Origin: Sphingomonas sp. PP-CE-3G-477
GTDB lineage: Bacteria; Pseudomonadota; Alphaproteobacteria; Sphingomonadales; Sphingomonadaceae
Direction of reading: 5' to 3'
Assembly: GCF_003050745.1 (NCBI RefSeq)
Contig: NZ_QAOF01000005.1
Location: forward strand, 62,001-126,000
DNA length: 64,000 bases
Shown here: piece by piece, positions 46,368 through 55,230 of the stretch
Position numbering within the stretch: position 1 is the stretch's first letter
Layout of the letters: each line of letters begins with the position of its first letter
Made by a program: the position numbers and the translations under genes
The notes under the pieces: model-generated
Told to the model about the DNA's origin: nothing
Seen by the model: only the letters and a program-made list of their open reading frames with translations
Databases searched by the model: none

Positions 46368-46765
46368 CGGATCTACCCTCGCTGATCGCTCCGATCGTCC
46401 TCGGCATCGTCGAGGGATCGACCGAGTTCATCCCGGTTTCCTCTACCGGCCATCTCATTTTGACCGAACGACTGATCGGCTACGAAGGGCGGCAAGCCGG
46501 GATCAGCGATGTCGTCATTCAGGTCGGGGCGATCCTCGCGATCTGCTGGTTGTACCGCGCGCGGCTCTGGTCGGTCGTCTCCGGCTTGTCGTCCGATGCC
46601 GACGCCCGCCGCTTCTCGAGAAACGTGCTGGTCGCCTTCCTTCCCTCGGTCGTGGTCGGCGCGTTGGCGCATGATTTCATCAAGCGCCTTTCGGTGCACC
46701 GTTTCCAATTGTTGGTCGCCGCTCTCCTCTCGGTGACGGCAGTTCAGATGATAGTGACGGGGTGA
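46364..46765 (+). CDS. half-length undecaprenyl-diphosphatase (UppP/BacA) homologue
   Basis: 133 residues matching only the first half of UppP (normally about 265). It has LGIVEGSTEFIPVSSTGHL, the first active-site motif, then ISDVVIQVGAIL, but the PGxSRS second motif is missing. It ends VTAVQMIVTG. Three hydrophobic segments. It could be a deletion remnant or a specialised short member; the coupling on both sides (GTGA overlap with eno, 3-base gap to crcB) argues that it is still translated. Confidence 0.75.
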   Translation: MTDLPSLIAPIVLGIVEGSTEFIPVSSTGHLILTERLIGYEGRQAGISDVVIQVGAILAICWLYRARLWSVVSGLSSDADARRFSRNVLVAFLPSVVVGALAHDFIKRLSVHRFQLLVAALLSVTAVQMIVTG

Positions 46766-46768
46766 ACG

Positions 46769-47155
46769 ATGCCGATCTGGCTTGGCTTTCTGGTCGTGTT
46801 CCTGGGCTCGGGCGTGGGCGGCATGCTGCGTCACGGCGTCGGCATCGTGGCACTACGTCTTATGGGGCCAACCTTCCCTTGGGGAACCTTGGCCATCAAC
46901 GTGGTCGGCTCGGCGCTGATGGGCATGATGATCGGCCTGTTTGCCGCCAAGAGCATCGAAAATGCGGAGTTGCGCCTGTTCGTGACGACGGGACTTATCG
47001 GCGGATTTACGACCTGGTCGACCTTCTCGCTCGATGCCGTGACATTATGGGAGCGCGGCGAGACCGGCGCCGCGATCGGCTATGTGCTGGCAAGTCTTGT
47101 TCTCTCGGTCGTCGTTCTGGCGATTGCTCTCGTTATCACCCGACGGTGGGGATGA
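46769..47155 (+). CDS. crcB: fluoride channel CrcB/Fluc
   Basis: A dual-topology fluoride channel. The 128-residue product has four transmembrane segments, GGMLRHGVG (pore-lining GGxxR), NVVGSALMGMM and GFTTWSTFSLDAV (Phe box region). It has the Trp lost in the decayed copy (TLWERGE). It starts 3 bases after the UppP-like stop. It completes two unrelated fluoride exits (CLC-F and Fluc) in one island. Confidence 0.93.
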   Translation: MPIWLGFLVVFLGSGVGGMLRHGVGIVALRLMGPTFPWGTLAINVVGSALMGMMIGLFAAKSIENAELRLFVTTGLIGGFTTWSTFSLDAVTLWERGETGAAIGYVLASLVLSVVVLAIALVITRRWG

Positions 47156-47227
47156 TTTCGGAACGATCGGCGCGCGGGCCGCATTGGATTCAGAGTTTCC
47201 ATGGACCTTTAATCGGACGTCTTTTCC

Positions 47228-47494
47228 ATGCTCAAATATCTCGCTGCCGGCGCGCTGGCACTCGTCATCGCTTCCCCCGCCCTCGCTGACGACGATCGGG
47301 TGACCCCGCGCCAGCGGGCCTCGACGCTTACCGCCTTGAAGCGGATCGGCTGCACTGCGCCACGCTCGATCGAGCGCGACGATGGTGGCTTCGAGGTCGA
47401 CGACGCACGCTGCCGTGGCGGCCGCTATGACATCAAGCTAAACCGCAACTTCAAGGTCGTTTCCCGCGAAAAGCAGGACCGCGACGACGACTGA
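47228..47494 (+). CDS. small secreted protein of unknown function
   Basis: An 88-residue protein with a signal peptide cut near ASPALA-DDD and a charged mature part with two Cys (RIGCTAPRS, DARCRGGRYD) that could form a disulfide. It ends in a run of charged residues (EKQDRDDD). The pattern recalls short PepSY-like periplasmic proteins, but no family is claimed. It lies 72 bases after crcB. Confidence 0.7.
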   Translation: MLKYLAAGALALVIASPALADDDRVTPRQRASTLTALKRIGCTAPRSIERDDGGFEVDDARCRGGRYDIKLNRNFKVVSREKQDRDDD

Positions 47495-47563
47495 TCCGAC
47501 GCCTGCGCGTCTCCTCGCATCTAATAGCGAGCCTTTGGCGTTGATGCTTTAAAGGAGACGCAT

Positions 47564-47716
47564 ATGGCCGAGACGGACAAGGATGAGCCGACCACGCAGG
47601 AAACCGCGGAGATGGTCGAAGTTGGCGAAATGGTCGCCTCGGAGAAGCGTAAAGACGACCGATCGTCTCCAGAAGCGCCGGGGCTAGGGGACAACATCGA
47701 ACGTCGCGAAGACTGA
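47564..47716 (+). CDS. tiny charged protein, family with the 37.1-kb gene (copy 2)
   Basis: A 50-residue acidic peptide (MAETDKDEPTTQETAEMVEV ... ending RRED). AAAGGAGA sits 6 bases before ATG 47564, a strong ribosome site. It shares D-x-x-x-P-T-T-Q-E-S/T-A-E with the 41-residue peptide at 37,131. The two lie at the ends of the fluoride island. It is too short to be noticed by usual gene length limits. Confidence 0.72.
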   Translation: MAETDKDEPTTQETAEMVEVGEMVASEKRKDDRSSPEAPGLGDNIERRED

Positions 47717-47816
47717 TCACGTAGTCGGTTTCGACGGTCGACGACTAACAGCCCAGCAAGCCATTGGCTGGTATTGCACAGTAGCCGCTCTGATCTTCCA
47801 TCGCGTCGGGGCGAGG

Positions 47817-48572
47817 TCAAACACCTCGAGGGGGTGCCGTGGTCGCGATAGTCGACAAGTCTGTCGTCAGGTCGATCCCTACGCGAACTTCCCTGCGCTC
47901 GGAATAGCGGTCGACGAGTTGTGCCGCGTGCGGGCGCAGCAGCACCGTGAACCGCACCAGTTCCTCCATTACGTCTACGATGCGGTCATAATAGCTCGAC
48001 GGCTTCATGCGATCGTCCTCGCCGAATTCGGCGAACGCCTTGGCGACGCTCGACTGGTTCGGTATCGTCACCATTCGCATCCAGCGGCCGAGCACGCGCA
48101 GCGTGTTGACGCTGTTGAACGACTGCGAACCCGCCGATACCTGCATGACTGCCAGCGTGCGTCCCTGCGTCGGTCGCATCCCGCCCATCGAGAGCGGCAG
48201 ATGATCGATTTGGAGCTTCATGATGCCGGTGATCTGGCCGTGCCGTTCAGGGCTGCACCACACCTGACCTTCCGACCACAACGACAGTTCACGCAGCTCG
48301 TGGACGGCCGGATGGTCGTCGCCGACGACCTGATCGGGCAACGGCAGCGCCGAGGGATCGTAAATGCGCGTTTCGCATCCGAAGAATTGCAGTAGTCGCG
48401 CCGCTTCCTCGACACACAGCCGCGAGAATGACCGCTCGCGCAAGGAACCGTAGAGCAGAAGGATTCGTGGCGGCGGAGCACCCGCGCCGAGGCCATGAGC
48501 AGGTCGTTCGATCGCATAGCTTCGATCGAGCGCGGGCAGATGGTCGGGGTCGGAGAGCGTTCGAACAGGCAT
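47817..48572 (-). CDS. arsH: ArsH, NADPH-dependent FMN reductase
   Basis: A flavoprotein that oxidises trivalent organoarsenicals or handles reactive oxygen. The 251-residue product has the FMN-binding [20 protein letters not shown] and the ArsH-typical [20 protein letters not shown] and [20 protein letters not shown], each normal for the family. ATG 48572 is the last gene start of the ars operon and overlaps the ynfA stop by one base. Confidence 0.93.
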   Translation of the reverse strand: MPVRTLSDPDHLPALDRSYAIERPAHGLGAGAPPPRILLLYGSLRERSFSRLCVEEAARLLQFFGCETRIYDPSALPLPDQVVGDDHPAVHELRELSLWSEGQVWCSPERHGQITGIMKLQIDHLPLSMGGMRPTQGRTLAVMQVSAGSQSFNSVNTLRVLGRWMRMVTIPNQSSVAKAFAEFGEDDRMKPSSYYDRIVDVMEELVRFTVLLRPHAAQLVDRYSERREVRVGIDLTTDLSTIATTAPPRGV

Positions 48573-48895
48573 CAGGCGGTTCGTGGTCCCAAGAGGATGA
48601 TACAGGTGCCGATCAGACAGAGCGCCGCGCCGCTCACATCCCAGCGATCGGGCCGCACGCCTTCGACGGTCCAGAGCCAAGCAAGCGATGCACAGATGTA
48701 AATGCCGCCGTAAGCGGCATACGCTCGTCCCGCGGCATCGCTGTCCACGCGGGTGAGGAGCCATGCGAACAGGATCAATGAGACGACGCCCGGAGCAAGC
48801 CACAAGGGTGACTTCGCCATGCGAAGCCAGGCCCAGAAGGCAAAGCATCCGCCAATTTCAGCAAGCGCCGCGCCGATGTAGATCAGGGCTGTCAT
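48572..48895 (-). CDS. ynfA: YnfA-family small membrane protein
   Basis: A 107-residue UPF0060 protein with four membrane helices: [59 protein letters not shown] and [17 protein letters not shown], separated by [12 protein letters not shown]. The family is related to SMR exporters. ATG 48895 overlaps the arsB stop by four bases, which ties it to arsenic resistance. A longer frame upstream reads inside arsB and is ignored. Confidence 0.88.
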   Translation of the reverse strand: MTALIYIGAALAEIGGCFAFWAWLRMAKSPLWLAPGVVSLILFAWLLTRVDSDAAGRAYAAYGGIYICASLAWLWTVEGVRPDRWDVSGAALCLIGTCIILLGPRTA

Positions 48896-50178
48896 CCGAT
48901 CGTGATCCTCAATGCCAAGGCGGCAAGCGTGACCAGCAATACCGGCACAGTCAGCGTGATACCGACACGGAAATAATAGCCCCATCCGATCCGAACACCT
49001 TTCTGGCCGAGGACGTGGAGCCATAACAGCGTTGCGAGCGAGCCGATCGGCGTCAGCTTGGGGCCAAGATCGCAGCCGATGACATTGGCGTAGATCATTG
49101 CTTCTTGCACGGCGCCAGTGGCATGGGTCGCGTCGATCGACAGCGCGCCCACCAGTACGGTCGGCATGTTGTTCATCACGGACGACAGGATGGCCGCGAT
49201 CACGCCTGTCCCGAACGCCGCCCCCCACACGCCGCCCTGAGCGGTGCGATCGAGCAGCGCGGCGAGATGGTCGGTCAGGCCCGCGTTTCGCAGCCCGTAG
49301 ACGACCAGGTACATGCCGAGAGAGAAGATCACGACCTGCCACGGTGCGCCGCGCAGCACCTTGCCGGTCTGGATCACATGGCCCCGTCCCGCAATTACCA
49401 GCAGCAGGATCGCGCCGGCAGCGGCAACGGCGCTGACCGGCACGCCGATCGGTTCGAGCAGGAAGAAGCCAGCGAGCAGCAGCGCGAGGACGATCCAGCC
49501 GGCACGGAAGGTCGCGGGGTCTCGGATGACATCGCGCGGCGCGCGGAGCGCCCCCACGTCATAGTCTTCTGGGAGGTCGCGCCGGAAGAACAGCAGCAGC
49601 ACGCCCAGCGTGGCGGCGATCGACACCAGATCGACCGGGACCATCACGGACGCATATGTGCCGAACCCGATCTTGAAGAAGTCGGCTGACACGATGTTGA
49701 CGAGGTTCGAGACCACCAGCGGCAGGCTGGCCGTGTCGGCGATGAACCCGGCCGCCATGACGAACGCCAGCGTCGCCTTGTCCTTGAACCCCAGCGCGCG
49801 CAGCATGGCGATGACGATCGGCGTGAGGATCAGCGCCGCACCATCATTGGCGAACAACGCCGACACCGCCGCGCCGAGCAGCACGATCAGGACGAAGAGT
49901 CGGCGCCCATGTCCCCTGCCCCAGCGCGCAACGTGGAGCGCCGCCCATTCGAAGGATCCAGCTTCATCGAGCAACAGGCTTATGACAATGATCGCGACGA
50001 ATGCAGCCGTCGCGTTCCAGACGATGCCCCAAACGACCGGGACGTCGGACAGCGTGACGACGCCCGCGAGCAGCGCCAAGACGGCCCCGGCGATCGCGCT
50101 CCACCCGATTCCGAGCCCCTTGGGTTGCCAGATGACGAGCACGATCGTGACGACGAAGATCAGGACGGCAAGAAGCAT
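48892..50178 (-). CDS. arsB: arsenite efflux pump ArsB
   Basis: A 428-residue arsenite/proton antiporter with about twelve helices. ArsB features include [21 protein letters not shown] split as [46 protein letters not shown] and [20 protein letters not shown]. Length is normal. It shares one base with the arsC stop and overlaps ynfA. Confidence 0.94.
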   Translation of the reverse strand: MLLAVLIFVVTIVLVIWQPKGLGIGWSAIAGAVLALLAGVVTLSDVPVVWGIVWNATAAFVAIIVISLLLDEAGSFEWAALHVARWGRGHGRRLFVLIVLLGAAVSALFANDGAALILTPIVIAMLRALGFKDKATLAFVMAAGFIADTASLPLVVSNLVNIVSADFFKIGFGTYASVMVPVDLVSIAATLGVLLLFFRRDLPEDYDVGALRAPRDVIRDPATFRAGWIVLALLLAGFFLLEPIGVPVSAVAAAGAILLLVIAGRGHVIQTGKVLRGAPWQVVIFSLGMYLVVYGLRNAGLTDHLAALLDRTAQGGVWGAAFGTGVIAAILSSVMNNMPTVLVGALSIDATHATGAVQEAMIYANVIGCDLGPKLTPIGSLATLLWLHVLGQKGVRIGWGYYFRVGITLTVPVLLVTLAALALRITIG

Positions 50179-50606
50179 CAGGCGATGCGCTGGCCCGAGG
50201 CGTTTACCACCTGTTGTCCGTCTTCCTTCGCGAACGCGCCGCGCTGATCGCCCGGCAGCAGATCAAGCACGGCTTCGGACGGCCGGCAGAGCTTCACGCC
50301 GAGCGGTGAGACGACTATCGGCCGGTTGATGAGGATCGGGTGCGTCATCATCGTATCCACCAGCGCGTCGTCGGACAGCGATGTGTCGCCCAGGCCGAGC
50401 TCCGCATAGGGCGTACCCTTTTCGCGTAGCAGCTCGCGGGGCGTTATGCCGGCGCGGTCGATCAGCTCGACCAGCAGCGCGCGCGAGGGCGGGGTTTTCA
50501 GATATTCGACCACGTGCGGTTCGATGCCGGCATTGCGGATCAGGCCTAGCGTGTTGCGCGACGTGCCGCACACGGGGTTGTGATAGATCACGATATCGAC
50601 GGCCAC
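50178..50606 (-). CDS. arsC: arsenate reductase ArsC, glutaredoxin type
   Basis: Reduces arsenate to arsenite for export by ArsB. The 142-residue product has the active site [13 protein letters not shown] (Cys in HNPxCGTSRN), the Arg of [12 protein letters not shown], and a normal length. GTG start at 50606; 10 bases separate it from the arsR stop. Confidence 0.94.
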   Translation of the reverse strand: MAVDIVIYHNPVCGTSRNTLGLIRNAGIEPHVVEYLKTPPSRALLVELIDRAGITPRELLREKGTPYAELGLGDTSLSDDALVDTMMTHPILINRPIVVSPLGVKLCRPSEAVLDLLPGDQRGAFAKEDGQQVVNASGQRIA

Positions 50607-50616
50607 GGGCGTCCTT

Positions 50617-50949
50617 TCAGCAGCATGGGGTGAGTTCGGCGATCAGCGGGGCGCACAGCTCCGCGTTGCCGGCGCAGCAATCCTTGACGAGAAAGAGCGT
50701 TAGCGCGCGCAGGCCGTCGAGATCGGCACGATAGATGATCGAGCGGCTATGACGTTCGGATCGCACCAGCCCGCCACGGGCGAGGATGCCGAGGTGTGCG
50801 GACATCGTGTTTTGCGGTACGTCGAGCTGACGGGCGATTTCGCCGGCAGCCAAGCCATGCGGTTCGTGCCGCACCAACAGGCGGAACACGTCGAGGCGTG
50901 TTCCTTGTGCGAGCGCGCCGAGCGCTGAAATTGCCGTGTTGTTTTCCAT
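50617..50949 (-). CDS. arsR: ArsR arsenic-responsive repressor
   Basis: A 110-residue winged-helix repressor. The DNA-reading part is LDVPQNTMSAHLGILARGGLV. A C-terminal Cys pair (ELTPCC) and another (VKDCCAGNAELC) are the probable arsenite ligands, unlike the CVC in helix 3 of the E. coli type. ATG 50949 falls within a dyad that could be its own operator. It is the first gene of the arsRCB-ynfA-arsH operon. Confidence 0.92.
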   Translation of the reverse strand: MENNTAISALGALAQGTRLDVFRLLVRHEPHGLAAGEIARQLDVPQNTMSAHLGILARGGLVRSERHSRSIIYRADLDGLRALTLFLVKDCCAGNAELCAPLIAELTPCC

Positions 50950-50973
50950 ATATCCAGGATAGCAGCTATATGG
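50946..50973. promoter_or_regulatory. candidate ArsR operator
   Basis: CCATATA-N14-TATATGG dyad, overlapping the arsR start codon. A symmetrical AT-rich site at this point suits autorepression of the ars operon. Confidence 0.6.
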
Positions 50974-51280
50974 TTTCGGTCCAGACGTTGATAGCACCAA
51001 GTAGGCAGGCAGTCGGCACCCTACGCTCTTTTCCGAAGTCCCCAACGAGTGGGGCGGGACCCCGCGGGCACGGCTCTATCGGCCCGCTGGGCGTGCCGAC
51101 CGAGCCATCGTGCCGGCGTCTCGGCCCTGCCGGTGACGATTCTCGCGTAAGGTGTGCCACATGGCACACCTGCGAACGCGCAGGGCGCGAGCAGTGTTTC
51201 GATTGGCGTCGACGCCCTCCCCCGGAGGCCACGCCGCACAGCACTTCGCGCGCAGAACCGCGTGTCGTGAGTTGATGGGC
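50974..51280. other. gap between arsR and the second sulfite module
   Basis: About 307 bases that hold the ars promoter region and the downstream end of the sorB transcript. The palindromes GTGCCACATGGCAC (51,155-51,168) and GGGACCCCGCGGG nearby are short. No gene was seen. Confidence 0.55.
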
Positions 51281-51757
51281 TTAGCCTGATCCCCCCGATA
51301 CGTCGGGCGCAGCCTTCGGATCGGGGTCTTGCGCCTTGCCCTTCGCGGCACCCGGCTGCTTTGCGCTCATGGCGGTCAGATAAGCGACGATCGCCGGCAC
51401 GTCAGCCTGTGCAACGGGAGCCTTGTAGACCTCGCGCATCTTGGTGACCTCCGCGGTCCACTGGTCGGAAGAGAGTGGCGGCTGGTTCAGCGCCATGCTC
51501 GCCGAATGACACGAGGTGCAGTTGGCGTTGATGACGTCCGCATGCGGACCAGCCGGATATTGCCCTTCGTCGGTCGGGAGATCGACCGAGGTGGACGCCA
51601 GCGAGAAGCCGCGCGCCGAAACGCTTGGCGGCGGTGGTGCGGCCGGGGCGGCAGGCGGCGGGGCTATGCGGCTGTTCGGGGCACCGATCGCAAGTAGCAG
51701 AACGACGGTCGCGCCGACGAACCCAAACGACAGCGTGCCGATGGAAGGCGTTTTCAT
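51281..51757 (-). CDS. sorB: SorB-like cytochrome c subunit of sulfite dehydrogenase
   Basis: A 158-residue c-type cytochrome with one haem site, NCTSCHSASM, after an N-terminal membrane anchor or signal (FGFVGATVVLLLAIGAP) and a Pro-rich linker (APPPAAPAAPPPP). Axial Met is likely in KMREVY. It takes electrons from SorA. ATG 51757 is preferred. It starts 13 bases after the sorA stop. Confidence 0.87.
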   Translation of the reverse strand: MKTPSIGTLSFGFVGATVVLLLAIGAPNSRIAPPPAAPAAPPPPSVSARGFSLASTSVDLPTDEGQYPAGPHADVINANCTSCHSASMALNQPPLSSDQWTAEVTKMREVYKAPVAQADVPAIVAYLTAMSAKQPGAAKGKAQDPDPKAAPDVSGGSG

Positions 51758-51770
51758 GGGGGAGCGCTCC

Positions 51771-53015
51771 TCAGCCGACGACGATGTTGGTGGTTTCAAT
51801 GTTGCCGCGCATGAACCCGCCCGGGTTCCAGATCGGCGTCATCGGCTGCGCGATGCCGGCGGTGTTCCAGCAGCGCGACATCAGCCTGGTCGGGCCCGCA
51901 TGCGTGAGCGGCACCTGCGCGTCCCAGCGGCGGAAACTGTATTTGCCGTGATCGGGGCCGAGCGTCGTCTTGTACCAGGTCTTGCCGTTGTCGGTCGACA
52001 CATCGACCTTGGCGACGCCGCAATCGCCCCCCATCGCAATGCCGCCCAGCGGGATCGACCGGTCGAACGCGATCGCCTGCCCTTCGTCGAGGCTCGTGAC
52101 CCAACTGCGCGGGATCATCTTGTTGATCGGAACGGCCGGGAAATCCTTCTGGCCCGGCCGCACGTTCGCGCCGGGCGTGTCAGGGATTTTGTACGCCTTG
52201 GCCATCCAGTAACCGTCGTCGGGCGCGGCGAGCACCTCGATGTCGTTCAGCATCTTGACCCAATAGGTCGAATACCAGCCGGGTACGATCAGCCGGACCG
52301 GGAAGCCGTTGAGGAGCGGCATCTGTTCGCCGTTCATCCCGAAGGCGAGCATCACTTCGCCGTCGCGTGCGTGGTCGATCGACAGCGACTTGGCGAAATC
52401 CGGTCCACCCGCGACCACCGGCTGGTCGAGCGCACCGAACCGCACTGCAACCGCGCCCGGCTTCACGCCGGCGATGTCGAGCACGTCGCGCAGGCGCACG
52501 CCGAGCCATTTGGCGTTGCCCATGGCCCCGTGACGCCACTGCGCACCGGCAACGGGCGGCTGGAACAGCGCACGCGAATTGCCCGAGCATTGGTTGATCG
52601 CCGCCAGCTCGACGCGTGGCAACTTCAGCAGTTGCGCGAGCGAGATTGACAGCGGCCGCGTGACCGCGCCGTGCACCTTGATCCGGAACGCCTCGACATC
52701 GATCGCGGTGGGGATGTCAGCCCAGTGCCAGCGGACGAAGAACTGGTCGTTTGGCGTGAAGACGTCACCATTGAACACGCTCATCGGCGTTTCCAGCAAA
52801 GGCGGGTGGATACGCTGGAGGATCATGTTGCCCTTGCCAGGGAACGCACTGGTCATCGGTCGTTCCGACGGACCGCCAGGCAGGTGCAGATCGACAATGC
52901 TCTGCGCCAGCGCGGGTGCGGCGATCAACGCGCCGCTGCCGATCGCAGCCTCTGCGAGAAAGCGACGGCGGTTCGTCGCCTGCGCCAGTTTCATATCCAG
53001 GCTGTCCACCAGCAT
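51771..53015 (-). CDS. sorA: SorA periplasmic molybdenum sulfite dehydrogenase
   Basis: Oxidises sulfite in the periplasm. The 414-residue product has a twin-arginine signal (NRRRFLAEAAIGSG), the Mo-ligand Cys in AINQCSGNSRALF, and the dimerisation domain with VDVSTDNGKTWYKT. Another start is ATG 52994. It forms an operon with sorB, and lies after an exporter and a LysR gene. Confidence 0.9.
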   Translation of the reverse strand: MLVDSLDMKLAQATNRRRFLAEAAIGSGALIAAPALAQSIVDLHLPGGPSERPMTSAFPGKGNMILQRIHPPLLETPMSVFNGDVFTPNDQFFVRWHWADIPTAIDVEAFRIKVHGAVTRPLSISLAQLLKLPRVELAAINQCSGNSRALFQPPVAGAQWRHGAMGNAKWLGVRLRDVLDIAGVKPGAVAVRFGALDQPVVAGGPDFAKSLSIDHARDGEVMLAFGMNGEQMPLLNGFPVRLIVPGWYSTYWVKMLNDIEVLAAPDDGYWMAKAYKIPDTPGANVRPGQKDFPAVPINKMIPRSWVTSLDEGQAIAFDRSIPLGGIAMGGDCGVAKVDVSTDNGKTWYKTTLGPDHGKYSFRRWDAQVPLTHAGPTRLMSRCWNTAGIAQPMTPIWNPGGFMRGNIETTNIVVG

Positions 53016-53121
53016 TCTCCCTTCGATGTCATGCTCTTATGCGCGATCCGTCCGACGGTCTGCCCGGTACGGGTCGATCGGATGCGCCGGTTCGATCCGG
53101 CAGGACGATCAGTTCGGCCCA

Positions 53122-54273
53122 TCAATTGGCTTGGGCGATGCAGGGCGACACGAACAGGTTTCCGCGCCAGCCGCCTGTGACCGTCTTGGCGCCGACCAGC
53201 AGCCACATCGCTGCGAGCGCGATGGTAAGGACGGTGCCGACGATCCCGAAAAAGCCGAGCTGGAGCGTCGTGCCGAGCTTGAAGGTGGCGACCGTGTAGA
53301 CGCCGAGCGGGAAGGTGTAGCCCCACCACCCGAGGTTGAACGGAATGCCCGCGCGCCAGTAGCGGATCGTGATCAGCGTCGCGAGCGCCAGCCACCACAG
53401 GCCGAAGCCCCAGAGCAGCAGCCCGGCGATCGTGCCGATCCCCTGCGCTACCGCGCCGATCTGGCCGAGGCCGTTGGCGGCGAGGATCGCGGGCGCGTCG
53501 CTGCCGAGCACCAGCATCCCGAGCGCACCGGTGCCGATCGGGCCTAGTGCGAGCCAACTCGATGCGGCCATGCTCTCGTGCGGCAGCTTGTGCAGCGCCA
53601 TCCGCAGGATGAGGATCGCGAGGATGCCGAACGCGACCGGCACCGAATACGCCCAGAGGACAAAGGAGGTCGCCAGCACCACGAACTGGTGGTGCGCGTC
53701 CGCCAGATGCGGTGCGAGCAGGCCTCCGCTCGCGCCTGCGACCTCGGCCGCGACCACTGGCAGGAGCCACACCGCGGTCATGCCGTCGAGCGAATGTTCG
53801 TGCCGGGTAAACATGAGGTAGGGGATCGCTACACCGCAGGCGAGCGACATCGCGACGTCGATCCACCACAATGTCTCGGCGATCGGGATAACGCCGGCGC
53901 CGAACCGCGGCAGGCCGAACGCCAGGAACCCGTTGATGATCGTCGCGAGGCCCATCGGGATCGTGCCGATGAACATCGACACGGTATTGTGCCCGAAGAT
54001 CCGACGCGCCTCGTGCCCGAACATCGTCCAGCGCGCGGTGTAGAGCCCGGCGAACAGCGTGAAGAGCGCGATGTTGAAATACCACAACGCCTCGCCGACC
54101 GGGTGCAGCGATGCGCCGACGCCCGGCACCTGCGGCAAGGCCAGCGCGAGGATGCCCGTGCCCATCGTAGCGGCGAACCAGTTGGGGGTGAACTGGCGGA
54201 TCATCTCGCGCGGAGAATCAAGCCGGCTGAGCGGCTTCAGACCATCGAGAACGGGTTTCAGATCGGCAGTCAC
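53122..54273 (-). CDS. TDT-family transporter (Ssu1/TehA-like sulfite exporter)
   Basis: A 383-residue protein with ten membrane segments of the tellurite-resistance/dicarboxylate transporter family, whose Ssu1 branch exports sulfite. Marks: FTPNWFAATMGTGILALAL near the N-terminus and WWGYTFPLGVYTVATFKLG near the C-terminus. Its place between LysR and sorAB supports sulfite. ATG 54273 overlaps the lysR stop by four bases. Confidence 0.86.
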   Translation of the reverse strand: MTADLKPVLDGLKPLSRLDSPREMIRQFTPNWFAATMGTGILALALPQVPGVGASLHPVGEALWYFNIALFTLFAGLYTARWTMFGHEARRIFGHNTVSMFIGTIPMGLATIINGFLAFGLPRFGAGVIPIAETLWWIDVAMSLACGVAIPYLMFTRHEHSLDGMTAVWLLPVVAAEVAGASGGLLAPHLADAHHQFVVLATSFVLWAYSVPVAFGILAILILRMALHKLPHESMAASSWLALGPIGTGALGMLVLGSDAPAILAANGLGQIGAVAQGIGTIAGLLLWGFGLWWLALATLITIRYWRAGIPFNLGWWGYTFPLGVYTVATFKLGTTLQLGFFGIVGTVLTIALAAMWLLVGAKTVTGGWRGNLFVSPCIAQAN

Positions 54274-55142
54274 TTCCCAGTCTCCTTGATGAGATCGGTC
54301 AGCGCGTCGGCCGCCCGGGTACGATAGCGCTCCTTGTGCCGCAGCGCGTAGAATGGACGCCGCGGCAGACCGAGCGGCAGATCGTGCAACGTGCCGGCCG
54401 CGATTGCAGGTGCGACGACATGCTGCGACAGCACCGCGACGCCCGCGCCGGCCTCGACCGCGCTGCGGACCGCCTCGTTCGATGGCAGGGTCAGCGCTAT
54501 GGTAAGGTCCGACGGATCGACGCCGCGCTGGCGCAACACCTCCTCGAACGACGAGCGCGTGCCCGATCCCTGCTCGCGGACGATCCAGCGCGCGGTCCGG
54601 ATCCAGTCCTCGTCGATCGTGTCGGCAGCGCGGTCACTCACCAGCACCATGCGGTCGTTCGCGACGGTCCAATGCGCGAGCGCGGGCTCGTCGATCACAC
54701 CCTCGACGAAGCCAAGCTCGACTGCACCGTCGAGCACGCGCGCCGCGGCCCCTTCCGTGTTGTCGATCGCCAGTTCTATCGTGATGGACGGGTAGCGCGC
54801 ATGAAACGCCGCCAGCTGGCGGGGTAGCCAATAGCCCGCGATCGTCTGGCTCGCGACCAGCCGCAGTGTGCCGCGCTCCAGTCCGGCATATTCGGCCAAT
54901 GCAAGTTCTGCACTGGCAGCACGGCCAAGCACTGCGCGTGCGTCGACCAGAAACATACGGCCCGCTTCGGACAGTTCGATCCCACGGCCGACCCGGTGGA
55001 ACAGCGGCACGCCGTGCCGCGCTTCTAGCGCGGCGATGGCAGCGCTTGCGGCCGACTGCGTCACATTGAGCGCTTCGGCAGCGCGCGTCATGTGCTCGCG
55101 CTCTGCGACACCGACGAAAATCCTGAGTTGTTCCAGGGTCAT
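54270..55142 (-). CDS. LysR-family regulator of the sulfite module
   Basis: A 290-residue LysR protein with an intact winged helix (MTLEQLRIFVGVAE, then ALNVTQSAASAAIAALEARH) and a CysB/CbbR-type ligand domain (LRLVASQTIAGYWLP; GSGTRSSFEEVLRQRG). It is a close paralogue of the broken LysR at 33.4-34.2 kb. It leads the transporter-sorA-sorB operon, and a perfect LysR-type box lies 55 bases upstream. Confidence 0.92.
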   Translation of the reverse strand: MTLEQLRIFVGVAEREHMTRAAEALNVTQSAASAAIAALEARHGVPLFHRVGRGIELSEAGRMFLVDARAVLGRAASAELALAEYAGLERGTLRLVASQTIAGYWLPRQLAAFHARYPSITIELAIDNTEGAAARVLDGAVELGFVEGVIDEPALAHWTVANDRMVLVSDRAADTIDEDWIRTARWIVREQGSGTRSSFEEVLRQRGVDPSDLTIALTLPSNEAVRSAVEAGAGVAVLSQHVVAPAIAAGTLHDLPLGLPRRPFYALRHKERYRTRAADALTDLIKETGK

Positions 55143-55197
55143 GCCCGATCTCCTTGCCCCAATGATAGGGAAAGGAGATCAATCGCACCAACCAAAT

Positions 55198-55220
55198 ATT
55201 ATGGTCGTTTCAATCATAAT
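55198..55220. promoter_or_regulatory. LysR-type operator (T-N11-A box)
   Basis: ATTATG-N11-CATAAT, a perfect six-base dyad with the canonical T-N11-A spacing, in an AT-rich gap upstream of lysR and downstream of mdh. It is a good site for autoregulation and activation of the sulfite operon. Confidence 0.75.
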
Positions 55221-55230
55221 TACAGATTGG

